Made by a program: the position numbers and the translations under genes. From NCBI GenBank assembly GCA_009835985.1, contig VXWI01000072.1, forward strand, positions 1-53,864: DNA of 53,864 bases. The letters are read 5' to 3'. The DNA is from Acidobacteriota bacterium. GTDB lineage: Bacteria; Acidobacteriota; Vicinamibacteria; Marinacidobacterales; Marinacidobacteraceae. The notes under the pieces were generated by a model. The model did not search any database. It was not told where the DNA came from and was given only the letters and a program-made list of their open reading frames with translations. Shown here one piece after another: positions 29,797-39,093 of the stretch; the stretch's first letter is position 1; every line of letters begins with the position of its first letter.

Positions 29797-32103
29797 TCAA
29801 CGTCGGTAGGACTGGGCGCGCCGGACCTCGCGCTCCGCCTCCGCAAGCCGGCCCTGCCGGTTGTAGACATCGGCCAGCACGAAATGTCCGAGGGGCGCCA
29901 TGTCCGGGTCCGGTTCGAGAGCGAGGCCCCGAAGCGCGGTTTCCTCCGCTTCCCCCAGCTCGCCCCTGTCCAGCAGTGCTTTGGACAGGTAGAGGTGCCC
30001 GACCGCGAACTCGGCGTTGTGTTCGATCGCTGCCCGGAAAGAGGCCTCCATCCGCTCAGGGTCTCCCATCGCCCCGTAGAGCCTGGCGACGTTGAAGTGG
30101 GACCGGAAGTCCCTCGGCGCCATCTCCAGACGAGTCTCGTAGGCGTCGATGGCCCCGGAGCCGTCGCCGCGTTCCTCGAAGAGCAGCGCCAGGTTGTACC
30201 AGGCGTCCGAGAGCTGGTCGTCCATCTCCAGCGCGAGGCGCAGTTCGGCCTCGGCTTCGTCGAGGCGGCCGAGGCTCAGCAGGCACTCGCCCTTCAGGTT
30301 CCGGGCCGGCGCCCGCTCCTCGCCGGTGGCCTCGAGCCCGGCGAGCACTTCGAGCGCCGCCTCGTACTCTCCTTCTGCCGCGTGGATTTCGGCGAGGTGG
30401 TAGTGGGCCTTGTTGTCGTTGGGGTCCAGTTCCAGCAGGCGCCGGTAGCCGGCCGCGGCTTCGCCATAGCGCTCCGCGAGCCGGTAGGCGTCCGCCAGCC
30501 CCAGGATCGCGGACTTGTATTCGGGATCGAGCGCCAGCGCTTCCCGGTAGGCGCCGATCGCCCCGTCCCAGTCCTCCCGCTTGACGTGGAGGTTGCCGAG
30601 GACCAGGTGCGCTTCCAGGATGCCGGGATCCTCGGCGAGCACGCGCTGGACCTTGGCCATCGCGTCCTCGATCCGGTCCTCGGTGGAGTCGGTGCCGGCC
30701 GCTTTCAGCAGGTTGTAGAGGACGATCTTGTCCTTGGGGTCGGCGAGTTCCTCTCCTTCTTCCACCCGGACGCGGGAAGCGCCGCCCAGGTAGCCGAGCG
30801 CGGCGAGCTGGGCCCGCGTCTCCTCGTCCAGCGTCTCGGGGGCCTCTTCGTCGGCTCCTTCCTTCTCGAGCTCGACCACCATTTGGTCGAGCCGCGCCTG
30901 GAGCTGGCGCACCTGGCCGGGCCGTTCGGGGGCGAGATTCCGCGTTTCGGCCGGGTCCTCGAGCACCTCGAACAGTTCCGGACGCGGCGCCGAGATGAAG
31001 TGGAGCAGGCCGTTCCGGAGCGCGCGCAGCGGAGACCAGCCGTAATGGTTCCGGGGGTAGAAGCTCTCCGAGTAGGCCCACAGCCCCAGGTCGATCTCCG
31101 TTCCGTCGGCGAGCGGCACGAGGCTCGCGCCCTGCACGTCGCCAGGGACCGGCACGCCCACCAGGTCGAGGACGGTGGGCATGAGGTCGATCCCGCGCAC
31201 CTGGGCGGGCACCCGCAGTCCGCGGCCGATCTGGCGGTAGGGCGCCCGGAGGAGGAAGGGCACCTGCATCGCGGCGTCGTAGATGAAAAAGCCGTGCGCC
31301 CCCTCCCGATGCCGCCCGAGGCTCTCGCCGTGGTCCGCGATCAGGACGAGCAGCGTGTCGTCCACGAGTTCTTTCTCGTCCAGCCAGTCGAGCAACTGCC
31401 CGACGAGGGAATCGGTGAACAGCACTTCCGCGTCGTAGGAGGCTTCCGGATAGCCGCTGACCCGAGACGCCCAGGGCTCCGGCGCTTCGTAGGGCCAGTG
31501 CGGGTCATACAGGTGGATCCAGGAAAAGAACCGTTCCTCCTTCACCCCGTCCATCCAGTCGAGCGCCGCCTCGAGGACCTCGTCCCCGGGGCGCTGCACG
31601 CTGTCGAGGCTGATCCGCTCGAACTCGCGGAAGTTGAAGTCGTCGAAGTAGCGGTCGAAACCCTGATCCAGACCCCAGCGGGAATCGACGACGAAGGCGG
31701 CAACGAACGCGCCGGTCCGGTACCCCGCCGCGCTCAGCGCTTCGGCGAGGGTCTCGGAGTCCTCCCGGACGTAGTAGCCGCCGTTGTCCCGCACCCCGTT
31801 GAACATCGGGTAGGTCCCGGTGAACATGGAGGTGTGGGAGGGCAGGGTGAGCGGCACGGTGGCGGTGGCCTGCTCGAAGAGGACGCCCTCCGCCGCCACC
31901 CGGCCGAAGGCGGTCGTTTCGATCCGGTCGTTGCCGTACTGGGTCAGGTGACGCGCCGACAGGGTGTCGAGGGTGACCACGACGACGTTGAGCGGCCGGA
32001 TCGCGTCGGTTCCGCCGGGAAGCCCGGAACAGGCCCCCGCGAGGAGCGCGGCCGCGGCCGCTCCGGCCGCGGAAAACCACCGGCGGAGGCGGGATTCGGT
32101 CAC
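29797..32103 (-). CDS. Sulfatase-like (alkaline phosphatase superfamily) lipoprotein with C-terminal TPR domain
   Basis: A 768-residue predicted lipoprotein (MTESRLRRWFSAAGAAAAAL, then LLAGAC lipobox). The N-terminal half is a sulfatase/phosphotransferase fold: VVVVTLDTLSARHL for the first metal Asp, TVPLTLPSHTSMFTG where sulfatases have CxPSR, LVLIADHGESLGRH for the second metal site and HGFFIYDAAMQVPFLLR. Thr replaces the formylglycine Cys and His the Arg, so a classic arylsulfatase is unlikely; a phosphodiesterase or transferase with a Thr nucleophile fits better. From about residue 450 there are seven or more TPR units such as ALALDPEYKSAILGLADAYR. The GTG 32103 start is chosen for the signal peptide. 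Divergent from the TonB receptor. Confidence 0.9.
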   Translation of the reverse strand: MTESRLRRWFSAAGAAAAALLAGACSGLPGGTDAIRPLNVVVVTLDTLSARHLTQYGNDRIETTAFGRVAAEGVLFEQATATVPLTLPSHTSMFTGTYPMFNGVRDNGGYYVREDSETLAEALSAAGYRTGAFVAAFVVDSRWGLDQGFDRYFDDFNFREFERISLDSVQRPGDEVLEAALDWMDGVKEERFFSWIHLYDPHWPYEAPEPWASRVSGYPEASYDAEVLFTDSLVGQLLDWLDEKELVDDTLLVLIADHGESLGRHREGAHGFFIYDAAMQVPFLLRAPYRQIGRGLRVPAQVRGIDLMPTVLDLVGVPVPGDVQGASLVPLADGTEIDLGLWAYSESFYPRNHYGWSPLRALRNGLLHFISAPRPELFEVLEDPAETRNLAPERPGQVRQLQARLDQMVVELEKEGADEEAPETLDEETRAQLAALGYLGGASRVRVEEGEELADPKDKIVLYNLLKAAGTDSTEDRIEDAMAKVQRVLAEDPGILEAHLVLGNLHVKREDWDGAIGAYREALALDPEYKSAILGLADAYRLAERYGEAAAGYRRLLELDPNDNKAHYHLAEIHAAEGEYEAALEVLAGLEATGEERAPARNLKGECLLSLGRLDEAEAELRLALEMDDQLSDAWYNLALLFEERGDGSGAIDAYETRLEMAPRDFRSHFNVARLYGAMGDPERMEASFRAAIEHNAEFAVGHLYLSKALLDRGELGEAEETALRGLALEPDPDMAPLGHFVLADVYNRQGRLAEAEREVRRAQSYRR

Positions 32104-32205
32104 GCGGCGATTATCGCCCGAGCCTGGCGCTACCGCTGATCGGCGCGCCCGGATGCACACCGCACTAGCAGCGCTCCGTCACGTCCACGATGGCAGCGCC
32201 GGTCT

Positions 32206-32247
32206 GGAACGCCGGCTTCAGCCGGCACAGCGGGCCGCAGGCCCGCG
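32206..32247 (+). repeat. Diverged REP-like element with two hairpins
   Basis: GGAACGCCGGCTTCAGCCGGC gives a perfect 6-bp stem with a TTCA loop at 32211-32226, followed by CGGGCCGCAGGCCCG (stem CGGGCC, loop GCA) at 32231-32245. The layout matches the two-stem REP-like family of the window, although the bases differ. Confidence 0.5.
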
Positions 32248-32371
32248 GACGACGTGCCATCATCTGCCTTGGGCGACGCAGGTACGGGAACTTCCCGTCT
32301 CCCCGTTGTAGTTCCGTCCTGCCCGGTTCCCGAAGCCTTCGCGGGCTTGCCGTTTCCAGAGTTCCGGCCGG

Positions 32372-32400
32372 TTGACACGCCCTTCCCGAGTCCATACGGT
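32372..32400 (+). promoter_or_regulatory. Promoter of the TonB receptor gene
   Basis: TTGACA at 32372-32377 and TACGGT at 32395-32400 with 17 bp between. Transcription would start near 32407, leaving a leader of about 60 bases that ends in AGGGGG before ATG 32469. The -10 is weak at position four and five, so activation may be needed. Confidence 0.65.
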
Positions 32401-32468
32401 TCGGAATTGGACTGGAGGCGGTTTCGGTCGTCTTCGGGGTCCGCGACTTCCATCTTCAGGGGGTTTTG

Positions 32469-35300
32469 ATGACTCGATCTCGAAGAGCAATTGGAGGCCT
32501 GCTGGCGCTCGGACTCGTCCTTGCCGCCGGCCCGGCGTTTGGCCAGATCACCGGAACGATCCTGGGCACGGTCTCCGACGATCAGGGGCTCGTGCTTCCC
32601 GGAGCGACCGTGAGCGTCGCTTCGGAGCAGCTTCCCGGCGGTCCGCGGATGGCGGTAACGAACGCCTCCGGGCAGTACCGCTTCCCCAACCTGCCTCCCG
32701 GCGACTACACCCTCACGGTGGAACTTCCCGGTTTCGGGACCTACATCGAGGAGGGCATGCAGGTCCTCGTCGGGGGCACGGTCGAACGGGCCGTTTCGCT
32801 CGGCCTCGCCACGGTCGCCGAGACCGTGACCGTCACCGGGGAGACTCCCGTGGTCGACACGCGGAAATCCGGTGTGTCCACCAACTATTCGAGCGAATAC
32901 ATGGAGAACACGCCGCTCCGCCGGTTCAGCTTCTTCGACTTCACGAAGTCGGCCCCCGGGATGTCGGCGACCAACCCGACGAGCGGCACGAGCAGCCGGG
33001 TCTCGGCGTTCGGTTCCGGGGTGGACGAGAACAAGTACCTGATGGACGGGGTGGACTTCACCGCCCCGGTGTCGGGCGCCGCCTGGCCGTGGCCCGCCAC
33101 GGACCTGATCGAGGAGATGGAGATCGTCTCCCTCGGCGCGTCCGCGGAGCACGGGAGCGCGGCGGGCGCGGTCTTCAACGTGGTGACCAAGCAGGGGACG
33201 AACGACTTCACGATCACGGCTTCCGGTTACAAGCAGCACCAGTCCCTGACCACCCAGCCCATCAAGCTCAACGCCGACGGCGACGAGGACCCGAACGGCT
33301 GGGGCTACAACCGGGATCGCTACGACGACTACACCGTGCATTTCGGGGGGCCGATCATCCGCGACCGGGCGTGGCTCTACGCCAACTATCAGTATCTGCA
33401 GGACTGGGACACCCAGCCCGGGGCGGATCCGCAGTTTCCCCGGAAGTTCGGCGCGCACCGCATGTTCTGGAAACTGACGGCGGATCTCACCCCGAACGTC
33501 AAGTTCATGCACACCTACCACGATGACATCTGGGTCATTCCCTCGACCCCGTCGGTGTCGCGCCCCTTTTCCACCGCCGCCACCTTCAGCGGGAAGAATC
33601 CCTCGGTAACGTTCGGGCGGATCACCCACATCCTCAGCGCCGAAACCTTCTATGAGGTCGGGGTGTCGGGCTTTTACTCGCCGCGCGATCTCAGCGAATC
33701 GAACAACCCCGGAGTCCCCAACACCTACGACATCGACAACGGAATCCACTACGGCGGCTATGCCTGGTACGACATCTTCAAGCAGGCGCGGACCGATATC
33801 AAGGCAAAGGTCAGTCATTTCGCGAGCGACTGGATGGGCGCGGACCACGACTTCAAGTTCGGTGTCGTATACACCGACGGCTCACACAGCGTGCACGGCG
33901 GCTACGTTCCCGGCCCCAACTACCCGGGAGGCGTCCGCTACTACATCAACGGCGACGGCACTCCCTACGGGATCATCACCGGCACGACCTACAACATCGG
34001 GGGACAGTTCAAGGAGACGTCGGCCTACGTCGAAGACGTGATCAACGTCGGGAACCGTGTCACGGTGTCCGCCGGGGTGCGCATGGAATCGGTGCAGGGC
34101 CTCAGCCAGGATGTGGACGACCTGCTGGTGAACGACCTCGTGGCGCTCACCTTCGACGAGCAGGGGACCGTTGCCGGCGCCGGGGAGCAGTTCAGTTGGA
34201 CCAACATCGGGCCGAGGCTCGGCTTCAACGTCCGGCTCGACGAAGACGCCAGGACCGTCCTCCGCGGCAACTGGGGGCGCTTCTACCGGACCGCCATCAC
34301 CGGGGAACTGAGCGGCATCCATCCCGGGCAGGGCAGTCAGCAGGAGTTCTACTGGAACGAGGAGACAGGGCTCTACGACATCGAGGGGCCGAAGTACACG
34401 GCGAGCACCGACTTCGGGTACGACTCCAACTCCCGATCTCCGGTCACCGACCAGATGTCCATCGGCTTCGATCGGGAGCTCGGAACCAGCCTCGCCTTCA
34501 ACTTCACCTATGTCCGCAAGGACCAGAACGACCTCTTGGGCTGGAACGTGGACAACGCCACCTATACGACGGCATCGCACACCTTCGGGAACGGCCAAAC
34601 GCTGGACGTCTATCCCATCACCTCGGATCCCGACCTCCGCTACTACCGATTGAGCAACGTGGACTGCCAGGGTGTGTCCTACCGTTGCGATCCGATGTAC
34701 ATGGACTACACCGGCCTCGTCTTCGGTCTCGAGAAGCGGATGTCCGATAACTGGCAGGCGCAGGTCTCCTATGTCTGGTCGAAGGCCTTCGGACTGCTGC
34801 CCTCCAGCGGGTTTGGAGCGTCCTCGAGCCAGACCACCCGGGTGTACGGCAGTTCGCTGGCCCGGGACCCGAACCAGTTCATCAACGCCGAGGGCCATCT
34901 CCTGAACGACCGGACCCACACCTTCCGGATCACGGGGACGCTGCTCCTGCCGTTCGACGTCCTGTTCGGCTGGAACTACGCTTACTTCAACGGCAAGCCG
35001 TGGGCATCGCGCGGCCGCGTGGAGCGAGACGTTCTCCCGCAGGGCGGACGCAACGTCTATCTGGAGAGCCCCGGATCGCAGCGGCTGGACGATCAGAACC
35101 TCCTGGACTTCCGGATTTCGAAGTCCGTGTTCCTCGCAGACAGGACCCGGTTCGAGCTGTTCGTGGACGCGCTCAACCTGATGAACGCGACATCTCCCGA
35201 GGATGTGGCGTCCCAGACCTGGGACTCCAGCCTGTTCGGCGTGGGCGAGCGCTTTGTGGATCCGCGCCGGCTCATGATCGGCGTCAAGATGACCTACTGA
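32469..35300 (+). CDS. TonB-dependent receptor with N-terminal carboxypeptidase-regulatory domain (Oar-like)
   Basis: A 943-residue outer-membrane protein. Signal peptide MTRSRRAIGGLLALGLVLAA ends at AFGQ. Residues about 26-110 form a carboxypeptidase-regulatory beta-sandwich (GTVSDDQGLVLPGATVSV, YRFPNLPPGDYTLTVELPGF). The plug follows (YLMDGVDFTAP, EEMEIVSLGASAEHGSAAGA, VFNVVTKQGTN), then a large beta-barrel ending in RRLMIGVKMTY, the aromatic end needed for Bam insertion. Oar-like receptors of this build import large oligomers or export proteins using TonB; the substrate is unknown. ATG 32469 is preceded by AGGGGG; a TTG directly before it is less likely. A strong terminator follows the stop. 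Confidence 0.93.
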   Translation: MTRSRRAIGGLLALGLVLAAGPAFGQITGTILGTVSDDQGLVLPGATVSVASEQLPGGPRMAVTNASGQYRFPNLPPGDYTLTVELPGFGTYIEEGMQVLVGGTVERAVSLGLATVAETVTVTGETPVVDTRKSGVSTNYSSEYMENTPLRRFSFFDFTKSAPGMSATNPTSGTSSRVSAFGSGVDENKYLMDGVDFTAPVSGAAWPWPATDLIEEMEIVSLGASAEHGSAAGAVFNVVTKQGTNDFTITASGYKQHQSLTTQPIKLNADGDEDPNGWGYNRDRYDDYTVHFGGPIIRDRAWLYANYQYLQDWDTQPGADPQFPRKFGAHRMFWKLTADLTPNVKFMHTYHDDIWVIPSTPSVSRPFSTAATFSGKNPSVTFGRITHILSAETFYEVGVSGFYSPRDLSESNNPGVPNTYDIDNGIHYGGYAWYDIFKQARTDIKAKVSHFASDWMGADHDFKFGVVYTDGSHSVHGGYVPGPNYPGGVRYYINGDGTPYGIITGTTYNIGGQFKETSAYVEDVINVGNRVTVSAGVRMESVQGLSQDVDDLLVNDLVALTFDEQGTVAGAGEQFSWTNIGPRLGFNVRLDEDARTVLRGNWGRFYRTAITGELSGIHPGQGSQQEFYWNEETGLYDIEGPKYTASTDFGYDSNSRSPVTDQMSIGFDRELGTSLAFNFTYVRKDQNDLLGWNVDNATYTTASHTFGNGQTLDVYPITSDPDLRYYRLSNVDCQGVSYRCDPMYMDYTGLVFGLEKRMSDNWQAQVSYVWSKAFGLLPSSGFGASSSQTTRVYGSSLARDPNQFINAEGHLLNDRTHTFRITGTLLLPFDVLFGWNYAYFNGKPWASRGRVERDVLPQGGRNVYLESPGSQRLDDQNLLDFRISKSVFLADRTRFELFVDALNLMNATSPEDVASQTWDSSLFGVGERFVDPRRLMIGVKMTY

Positions 35301-35320
35301 CCGTACGGGTAGTCCGTTTC

Positions 35321-35351
35321 GGGGCGGGGGCCTCCGGGCCCCCGCCCCTTT
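35321..35351 (+). terminator. Rho-independent terminator after the TonB receptor
   Basis: A perfect 12-bp GC stem (35321-35332 with 35337-35348) around a TCCG loop is followed by TTT. It is the clearest terminator in the window. The next gene starts at 35357, only six bases after the T run, so the hairpin also sits where that gene needs its ribosome-binding site. Confidence 0.88.
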
Positions 35352-35356
35352 CTCGT

Positions 35357-37516
35357 ATGGTCCCCAGCGTGAACCGGACGGGTCGGACGCTGTTGCCGCT
35401 CGCGCTGGCGTTTGCGACTCTGTCTCTGAGTCACGGCGCGGCGCAGGACGGCGCCGACATCCGCACGCAGGAAGCGGAGGCGCACTTCCAGCACGGCCTC
35501 CGCATGGTGGGCCTCCGCAACAACGACCGGGCCATCGAGCTCTTCCGGTACGCGATCGCGCTCGACCCCGACCACGCCGGGGCGCACTTCTACGTGGGTC
35601 TCGCGTACATCCAGCGCGGCTACACCAGCCTGCGCCGCGCCGACCACCACCTCTCCCGCGCCATCGCAATCGACGGGTCGAACCCGAGGCAGTACCACTG
35701 GCGGGGCATCGCCCGGCTGCGGCTCGGGGACTACGCGGCGGCCACCGCGGACTTCGAGGTGGTGCTGCGCGAGACCCCGGACAGCGCCACGACCTTGCGG
35801 GCGCTGGGGGCCGCGCTGCTGCGGATGGGCGCTCCCGGCCCGGCGGCAGCGGCGCTCCGTCAGGCCGCGGACCTCGAACCCGAGCTGCTCGAGACGCGCT
35901 GGAACCTGATGGTGGCGGCCGAGCGCGCCGGTGACGATCCGGACGCGCTCCCGGAGCGTTACCGACTCGACATCCCGGACGGCGGAGCGGCCTCGCCGTT
36001 TCGCTTCGAAGAAGTGTCCGCCGCGGTCGGGATCGAACGCTGGTCCCGCGCCCGGGGGAGCGGCTGGGCCGACTTCGACGGTGACGGAGACCTCGACCTG
36101 GTCACCCTCGGCATCCGGGACCCCCACGCGCTCTACCGGAACCGGCTCGCGGAGGACGGCGCCGCCACCTTCGCGCCCGCCGCTCTCGATGCGGCGCTCT
36201 TCGACCCACGCGGCGGCTGGTCGGCGCTCTTTTTTGACTACGACCGGGACGGCGATCCCGACCTCCACGTCACGCGTGACGGCTGGGACGGTGAGGACGC
36301 GAACAGCCTGTATCGAAACGACGGCGGCCGCTTCGTGGACGTGGCGCCCGCCGCCGGCGTCGCAAGTTCGGCGGACGGGTTCACGGCGGCGGTCGCCGAC
36401 GTGAACCGGGACGGCCTGCTCGATCTCTACGTCGCGAACGGGGTGGCGACCCGGGGAGGCGCCCCCAATGAGCTCTTCCTGGGCGCTCCCGAAGGCCGCT
36501 TCGTCGAGCGCGGCGAAGCGATGGGGGTGGCGGACCACGGACGCTCCGTCGGGTCCGCCTTCGGGGACTATGACGGCGACGGCTGGCCGGATCTACTGGT
36601 CGTCAACTTCTTCGACGGCCCGGTGCTCTACCGGAACCTGGACGGCGCCGGATTCGAGGACGTTTCGGCGCAGGCGGGAATCGCCGCTCCGCATGAGGGG
36701 TTCGTCGGGTTCTTCTTCGACTACGACAACGACAGCTGGCTGGACATGTTCATCGTGGGTTTCACCTCCGACATGGAGACGGCCCTTCAGAGCCAGCTGG
36801 AAGGCAAGGCGGTCCACGAGGGGAGCCGGCTGGCGCTCTACCGCAACGACCGCGACGGCACCTTCACCGACGTGACGACCGAAGCCGGGCTCTCGTGGAA
36901 CCTGGGCGCCATGGCGGCCACCTTCGGCGACTACGACAACGACGGCTGGCAGGACATCTTCATCGGCGTCGGGGCGCCGCCCATGGAGCGGTTCGAGGCG
37001 AACCGGCTGTTCCGCAACCTGGGTGACGGGACCTTTGCCGACGTGAGCGCCTCCGCCGGCGTGGACGACTTGGGCAAGGGGCACGGCGCGACCTTCGCCG
37101 ACGCCGATCACGATGGGGATCTCGACCTCTTCGTGCCCATCGGGGGCGCCTTCCCGGGCGACCGCCAGCGAAGCCGCTTCTACCGGAATCCGGCATCCCA
37201 GTTGCCGCATCCGAACGGCTGGCTGCACATCCATCTCCGCGCCTCGAGCCTCCATCCGGACGCCGTGGGCGCCCGGGTCGCGCTCCGGGTCACGGACGCG
37301 CCGCAGGCGCCGGTGCAACTCCAGGAGGTGGTGGTCGGCGGGGGCTTCGGGGTGACGCCCAGTCCGATCCTGGAGTTCGGCCTCGGGCAGCACCAGACGG
37401 TGGCGGAGGTCACCATCCGGTGGCCGGGCGGTGGCCATCGGGTGCTCCGGAACGTTCCCGCGAACCAGCGGATCCTGGTGGTCGAGGACGAGCCGGGCTA
37501 CCAGGTCCTTGAATAG
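35357..37516 (+). CDS. Secreted TPR / FG-GAP (VCBS) / ASPIC-UnbV protein
   Basis: A 719-residue exported protein: signal peptide RTGRTLLPLALAFATLSLSH ending at AAQ|D, TPR repeats at about 30-195 (e.g. RAIELFRYAIALDPDHAGAH), then seven FG-GAP/VCBS units carrying calcium loops DFDGDGDLD, DYDRDGDPD, DVNRDGLLD, DYDGDGWPD, DYDNDSWLD, DYDNDGWQD and DADHDGDLD, and a C-terminal ASPIC/UnbV domain with VGARVALRV, VVVGGGFGVTPSP and ITIRWPGG-like VTIRWPGGGH. The seven units fit one seven-bladed propeller binding calcium. Such proteins lie on the cell surface; their substrate is unknown. ATG 35357 is used; GTG 35369 is possible. It sits directly behind the receptor terminator. Confidence 0.9.
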   Translation: MVPSVNRTGRTLLPLALAFATLSLSHGAAQDGADIRTQEAEAHFQHGLRMVGLRNNDRAIELFRYAIALDPDHAGAHFYVGLAYIQRGYTSLRRADHHLSRAIAIDGSNPRQYHWRGIARLRLGDYAAATADFEVVLRETPDSATTLRALGAALLRMGAPGPAAAALRQAADLEPELLETRWNLMVAAERAGDDPDALPERYRLDIPDGGAASPFRFEEVSAAVGIERWSRARGSGWADFDGDGDLDLVTLGIRDPHALYRNRLAEDGAATFAPAALDAALFDPRGGWSALFFDYDRDGDPDLHVTRDGWDGEDANSLYRNDGGRFVDVAPAAGVASSADGFTAAVADVNRDGLLDLYVANGVATRGGAPNELFLGAPEGRFVERGEAMGVADHGRSVGSAFGDYDGDGWPDLLVVNFFDGPVLYRNLDGAGFEDVSAQAGIAAPHEGFVGFFFDYDNDSWLDMFIVGFTSDMETALQSQLEGKAVHEGSRLALYRNDRDGTFTDVTTEAGLSWNLGAMAATFGDYDNDGWQDIFIGVGAPPMERFEANRLFRNLGDGTFADVSASAGVDDLGKGHGATFADADHDGDLDLFVPIGGAFPGDRQRSRFYRNPASQLPHPNGWLHIHLRASSLHPDAVGARVALRVTDAPQAPVQLQEVVVGGGFGVTPSPILEFGLGQHQTVAEVTIRWPGGGHRVLRNVPANQRILVVEDEPGYQVLE

Positions 37517-37554
37517 GGCGCGAGGTGGGTTCTCACCCTTACGATACGGGCGGC

Positions 37555-39093
37555 ATGCTGAGCGTTCTCGATCGCCTCGGACTCGGGGAGGGCCCTCCCG
37601 GCGCCTGCACCGGGCCGGAGGGCTGGATCCTCACGGGGGAGCGGCCGCTCGTCTCCCTGAACCCCTCGACGGGCCAGCCCATCGCCTCGGTCATTCCCGC
37701 GGATGCCCGGGCCGCCGAGCGGGTCGTGACCGAAGCGGCGGGGGCTTTCCGTTCGTTTCGTGAGCTGCCTGCTCCGAAGCGCGGCGACCTGGTGCGCGAC
37801 CTGGGGAGCGCCCTGCGCGACGACAAGGAGCCGCTCGGCGACCTGATCGCGCTCGAAGCCGGCAAGATCCGGGCCGAAGGACACGGCGAAGTCCAGGAGA
37901 TGATCGACGTCTGCGACTTCGCGGTGGGCCTTTCCCGCCAGCTCTACGGACTCACGATGGCTTCGGAGCGGCCCGGCCACCGGATGTTCGAGCAGTGGCA
38001 CCCGCTCGGCCCCATCGGGGTCATCACCGCGTTCAACTTCCCGATGGCCGTCTGGTCGTGGAACGCGGCGGTTGCCGCAGTGTGCGGCGACCCGGTGATC
38101 TGGAAGCCGTCCGAGCACACCCCGCTCTGTTCGGTTGCGGTCCAGAACATCGCGAACCGGGTGATGGACGACCACGGTGTCTCCGGGGTCTTCAACCTGC
38201 TGGTGGGCGGCGGGGAGCTCGGGGCGGCGCTCGCCGCCGACCGGAGGTTGCCGCTGATCTCCTTCACCGGTTCCACCCGGGTCGGCCGGAAGGTCGCCAC
38301 CGAGGTCGCCGGCCGGCTGGGCCGCTGCCTGCTGGAGCTCGGCGGCAACAACGCGGTGGTGGTCAGCCGCAACGCCGATCTGGACCTCGCGGTCCGGGCC
38401 ATCGTCTTTGGGTCGGTGGGCACCACCGGTCAACGCTGCACGACCACCCGCCGGGTGCTGGCCGACCGGGAGATCGCCGGACCCCTGGTCGAGCGGCTCC
38501 ACAACGCCTACCGGCAGGTCCCCATCGGGGATCCGCTCGATCCGGCCACCCTCATGGGGCCGTTGATCTCGGGCGACGCGGTCGAGGCGATGCAGGGCGC
38601 GCTGGAACGCGTGGTGGCTGACGGTGGAACGGTCGTCTCCGGCGGGGGGCGGCGTCCCGACATCGGGCCGAACCATGTCGAGCCGGCCATCGTGCGAATG
38701 TCCGCCCAGACGCCGCTGGTGGCCGAGGAGACCTTCGCCCCCATCCTCTATGTCCTGGAGACCGAGTCGCTCGATGAGGCGATCGCCCTCCACAACGACG
38801 TGCCGCAGGGGCTCTCGTCGGCGATCTTCACCGACAGCCTGCGCGAGGCGGAGACTTTCCTTTCGGCGCGGGGTTCGGACTGCGGGATCGCCAACGTGAA
38901 CATCGGCACCTCGGGGGCCGAGATCGGGGGCGCTTTCGGCGGGGAGAAGGACACCGGGGGTGGCCGCGAGTCCGGCTCGGACGCCTGGAAGGCCTACATG
39001 CGCCGCCAGACGAACACCATCAACTGGTCGAAGGACCTGCCGCTCGCCCAGGGGATCGAGTTCGGTGGATCAACCGGCCAAGGAGGCGCCTGA
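37555..39093 (+). CDS. amaB: Aldehyde dehydrogenase, ALDH7 type (L-piperidine-6-carboxylate / aminoadipic semialdehyde dehydrogenase)
   Basis: A 512-residue NAD-dependent dehydrogenase, the normal length for ALDH7. It has PLGPIGVITAFNFPMAVWSW, VIWKPSEHTPLCS for NAD binding, ISFTGSTRVGRKVA, LLELGGNNAVVV with the general base Glu, the catalytic Cys in GTTGQRCTTTRR, EETFAPILYV and the C-terminal FGGEKDTGGGRESGSDAWK. These are hallmarks of the antiquitin/AmaB group, which oxidises 2-aminoadipic 6-semialdehyde in lysine breakdown; detoxification of other aldehydes is possible. ATG 37555 is preferred to GTG 37525, giving the usual start. TACGAT at 37540-37545 lies nine bases upstream with no Shine-Dalgarno. 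Its stop shares a base with the next ATG. Confidence 0.93.
   Translation: MLSVLDRLGLGEGPPGACTGPEGWILTGERPLVSLNPSTGQPIASVIPADARAAERVVTEAAGAFRSFRELPAPKRGDLVRDLGSALRDDKEPLGDLIALEAGKIRAEGHGEVQEMIDVCDFAVGLSRQLYGLTMASERPGHRMFEQWHPLGPIGVITAFNFPMAVWSWNAAVAAVCGDPVIWKPSEHTPLCSVAVQNIANRVMDDHGVSGVFNLLVGGGELGAALAADRRLPLISFTGSTRVGRKVATEVAGRLGRCLLELGGNNAVVVSRNADLDLAVRAIVFGSVGTTGQRCTTTRRVLADREIAGPLVERLHNAYRQVPIGDPLDPATLMGPLISGDAVEAMQGALERVVADGGTVVSGGGRRPDIGPNHVEPAIVRMSAQTPLVAEETFAPILYVLETESLDEAIALHNDVPQGLSSAIFTDSLREAETFLSARGSDCGIANVNIGTSGAEIGGAFGGEKDTGGGRESGSDAWKAYMRRQTNTINWSKDLPLAQGIEFGGSTGQGGA

Larger units (their letters stand above)
32104..32468. promoter_or_regulatory. Divergent intergenic region upstream of the TonB receptor
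   Basis: 365 bp between the minus-strand sulfatase-like gene and the plus-strand TonB receptor gene. It holds a decayed REP-like element with two hairpins (32206-32247) and a good promoter at 32372-32400. No gene is evident; short frames through it are arginine- and proline-rich shadows. No convincing promoter for the minus-strand gene was found. Confidence 0.6.

Noticed and set aside
29740..32139. 799-residue plus-strand ORF
   Set aside because: Exactly antisense to the sulfatase-like TPR gene, where sulfatase and TPR motifs are found.
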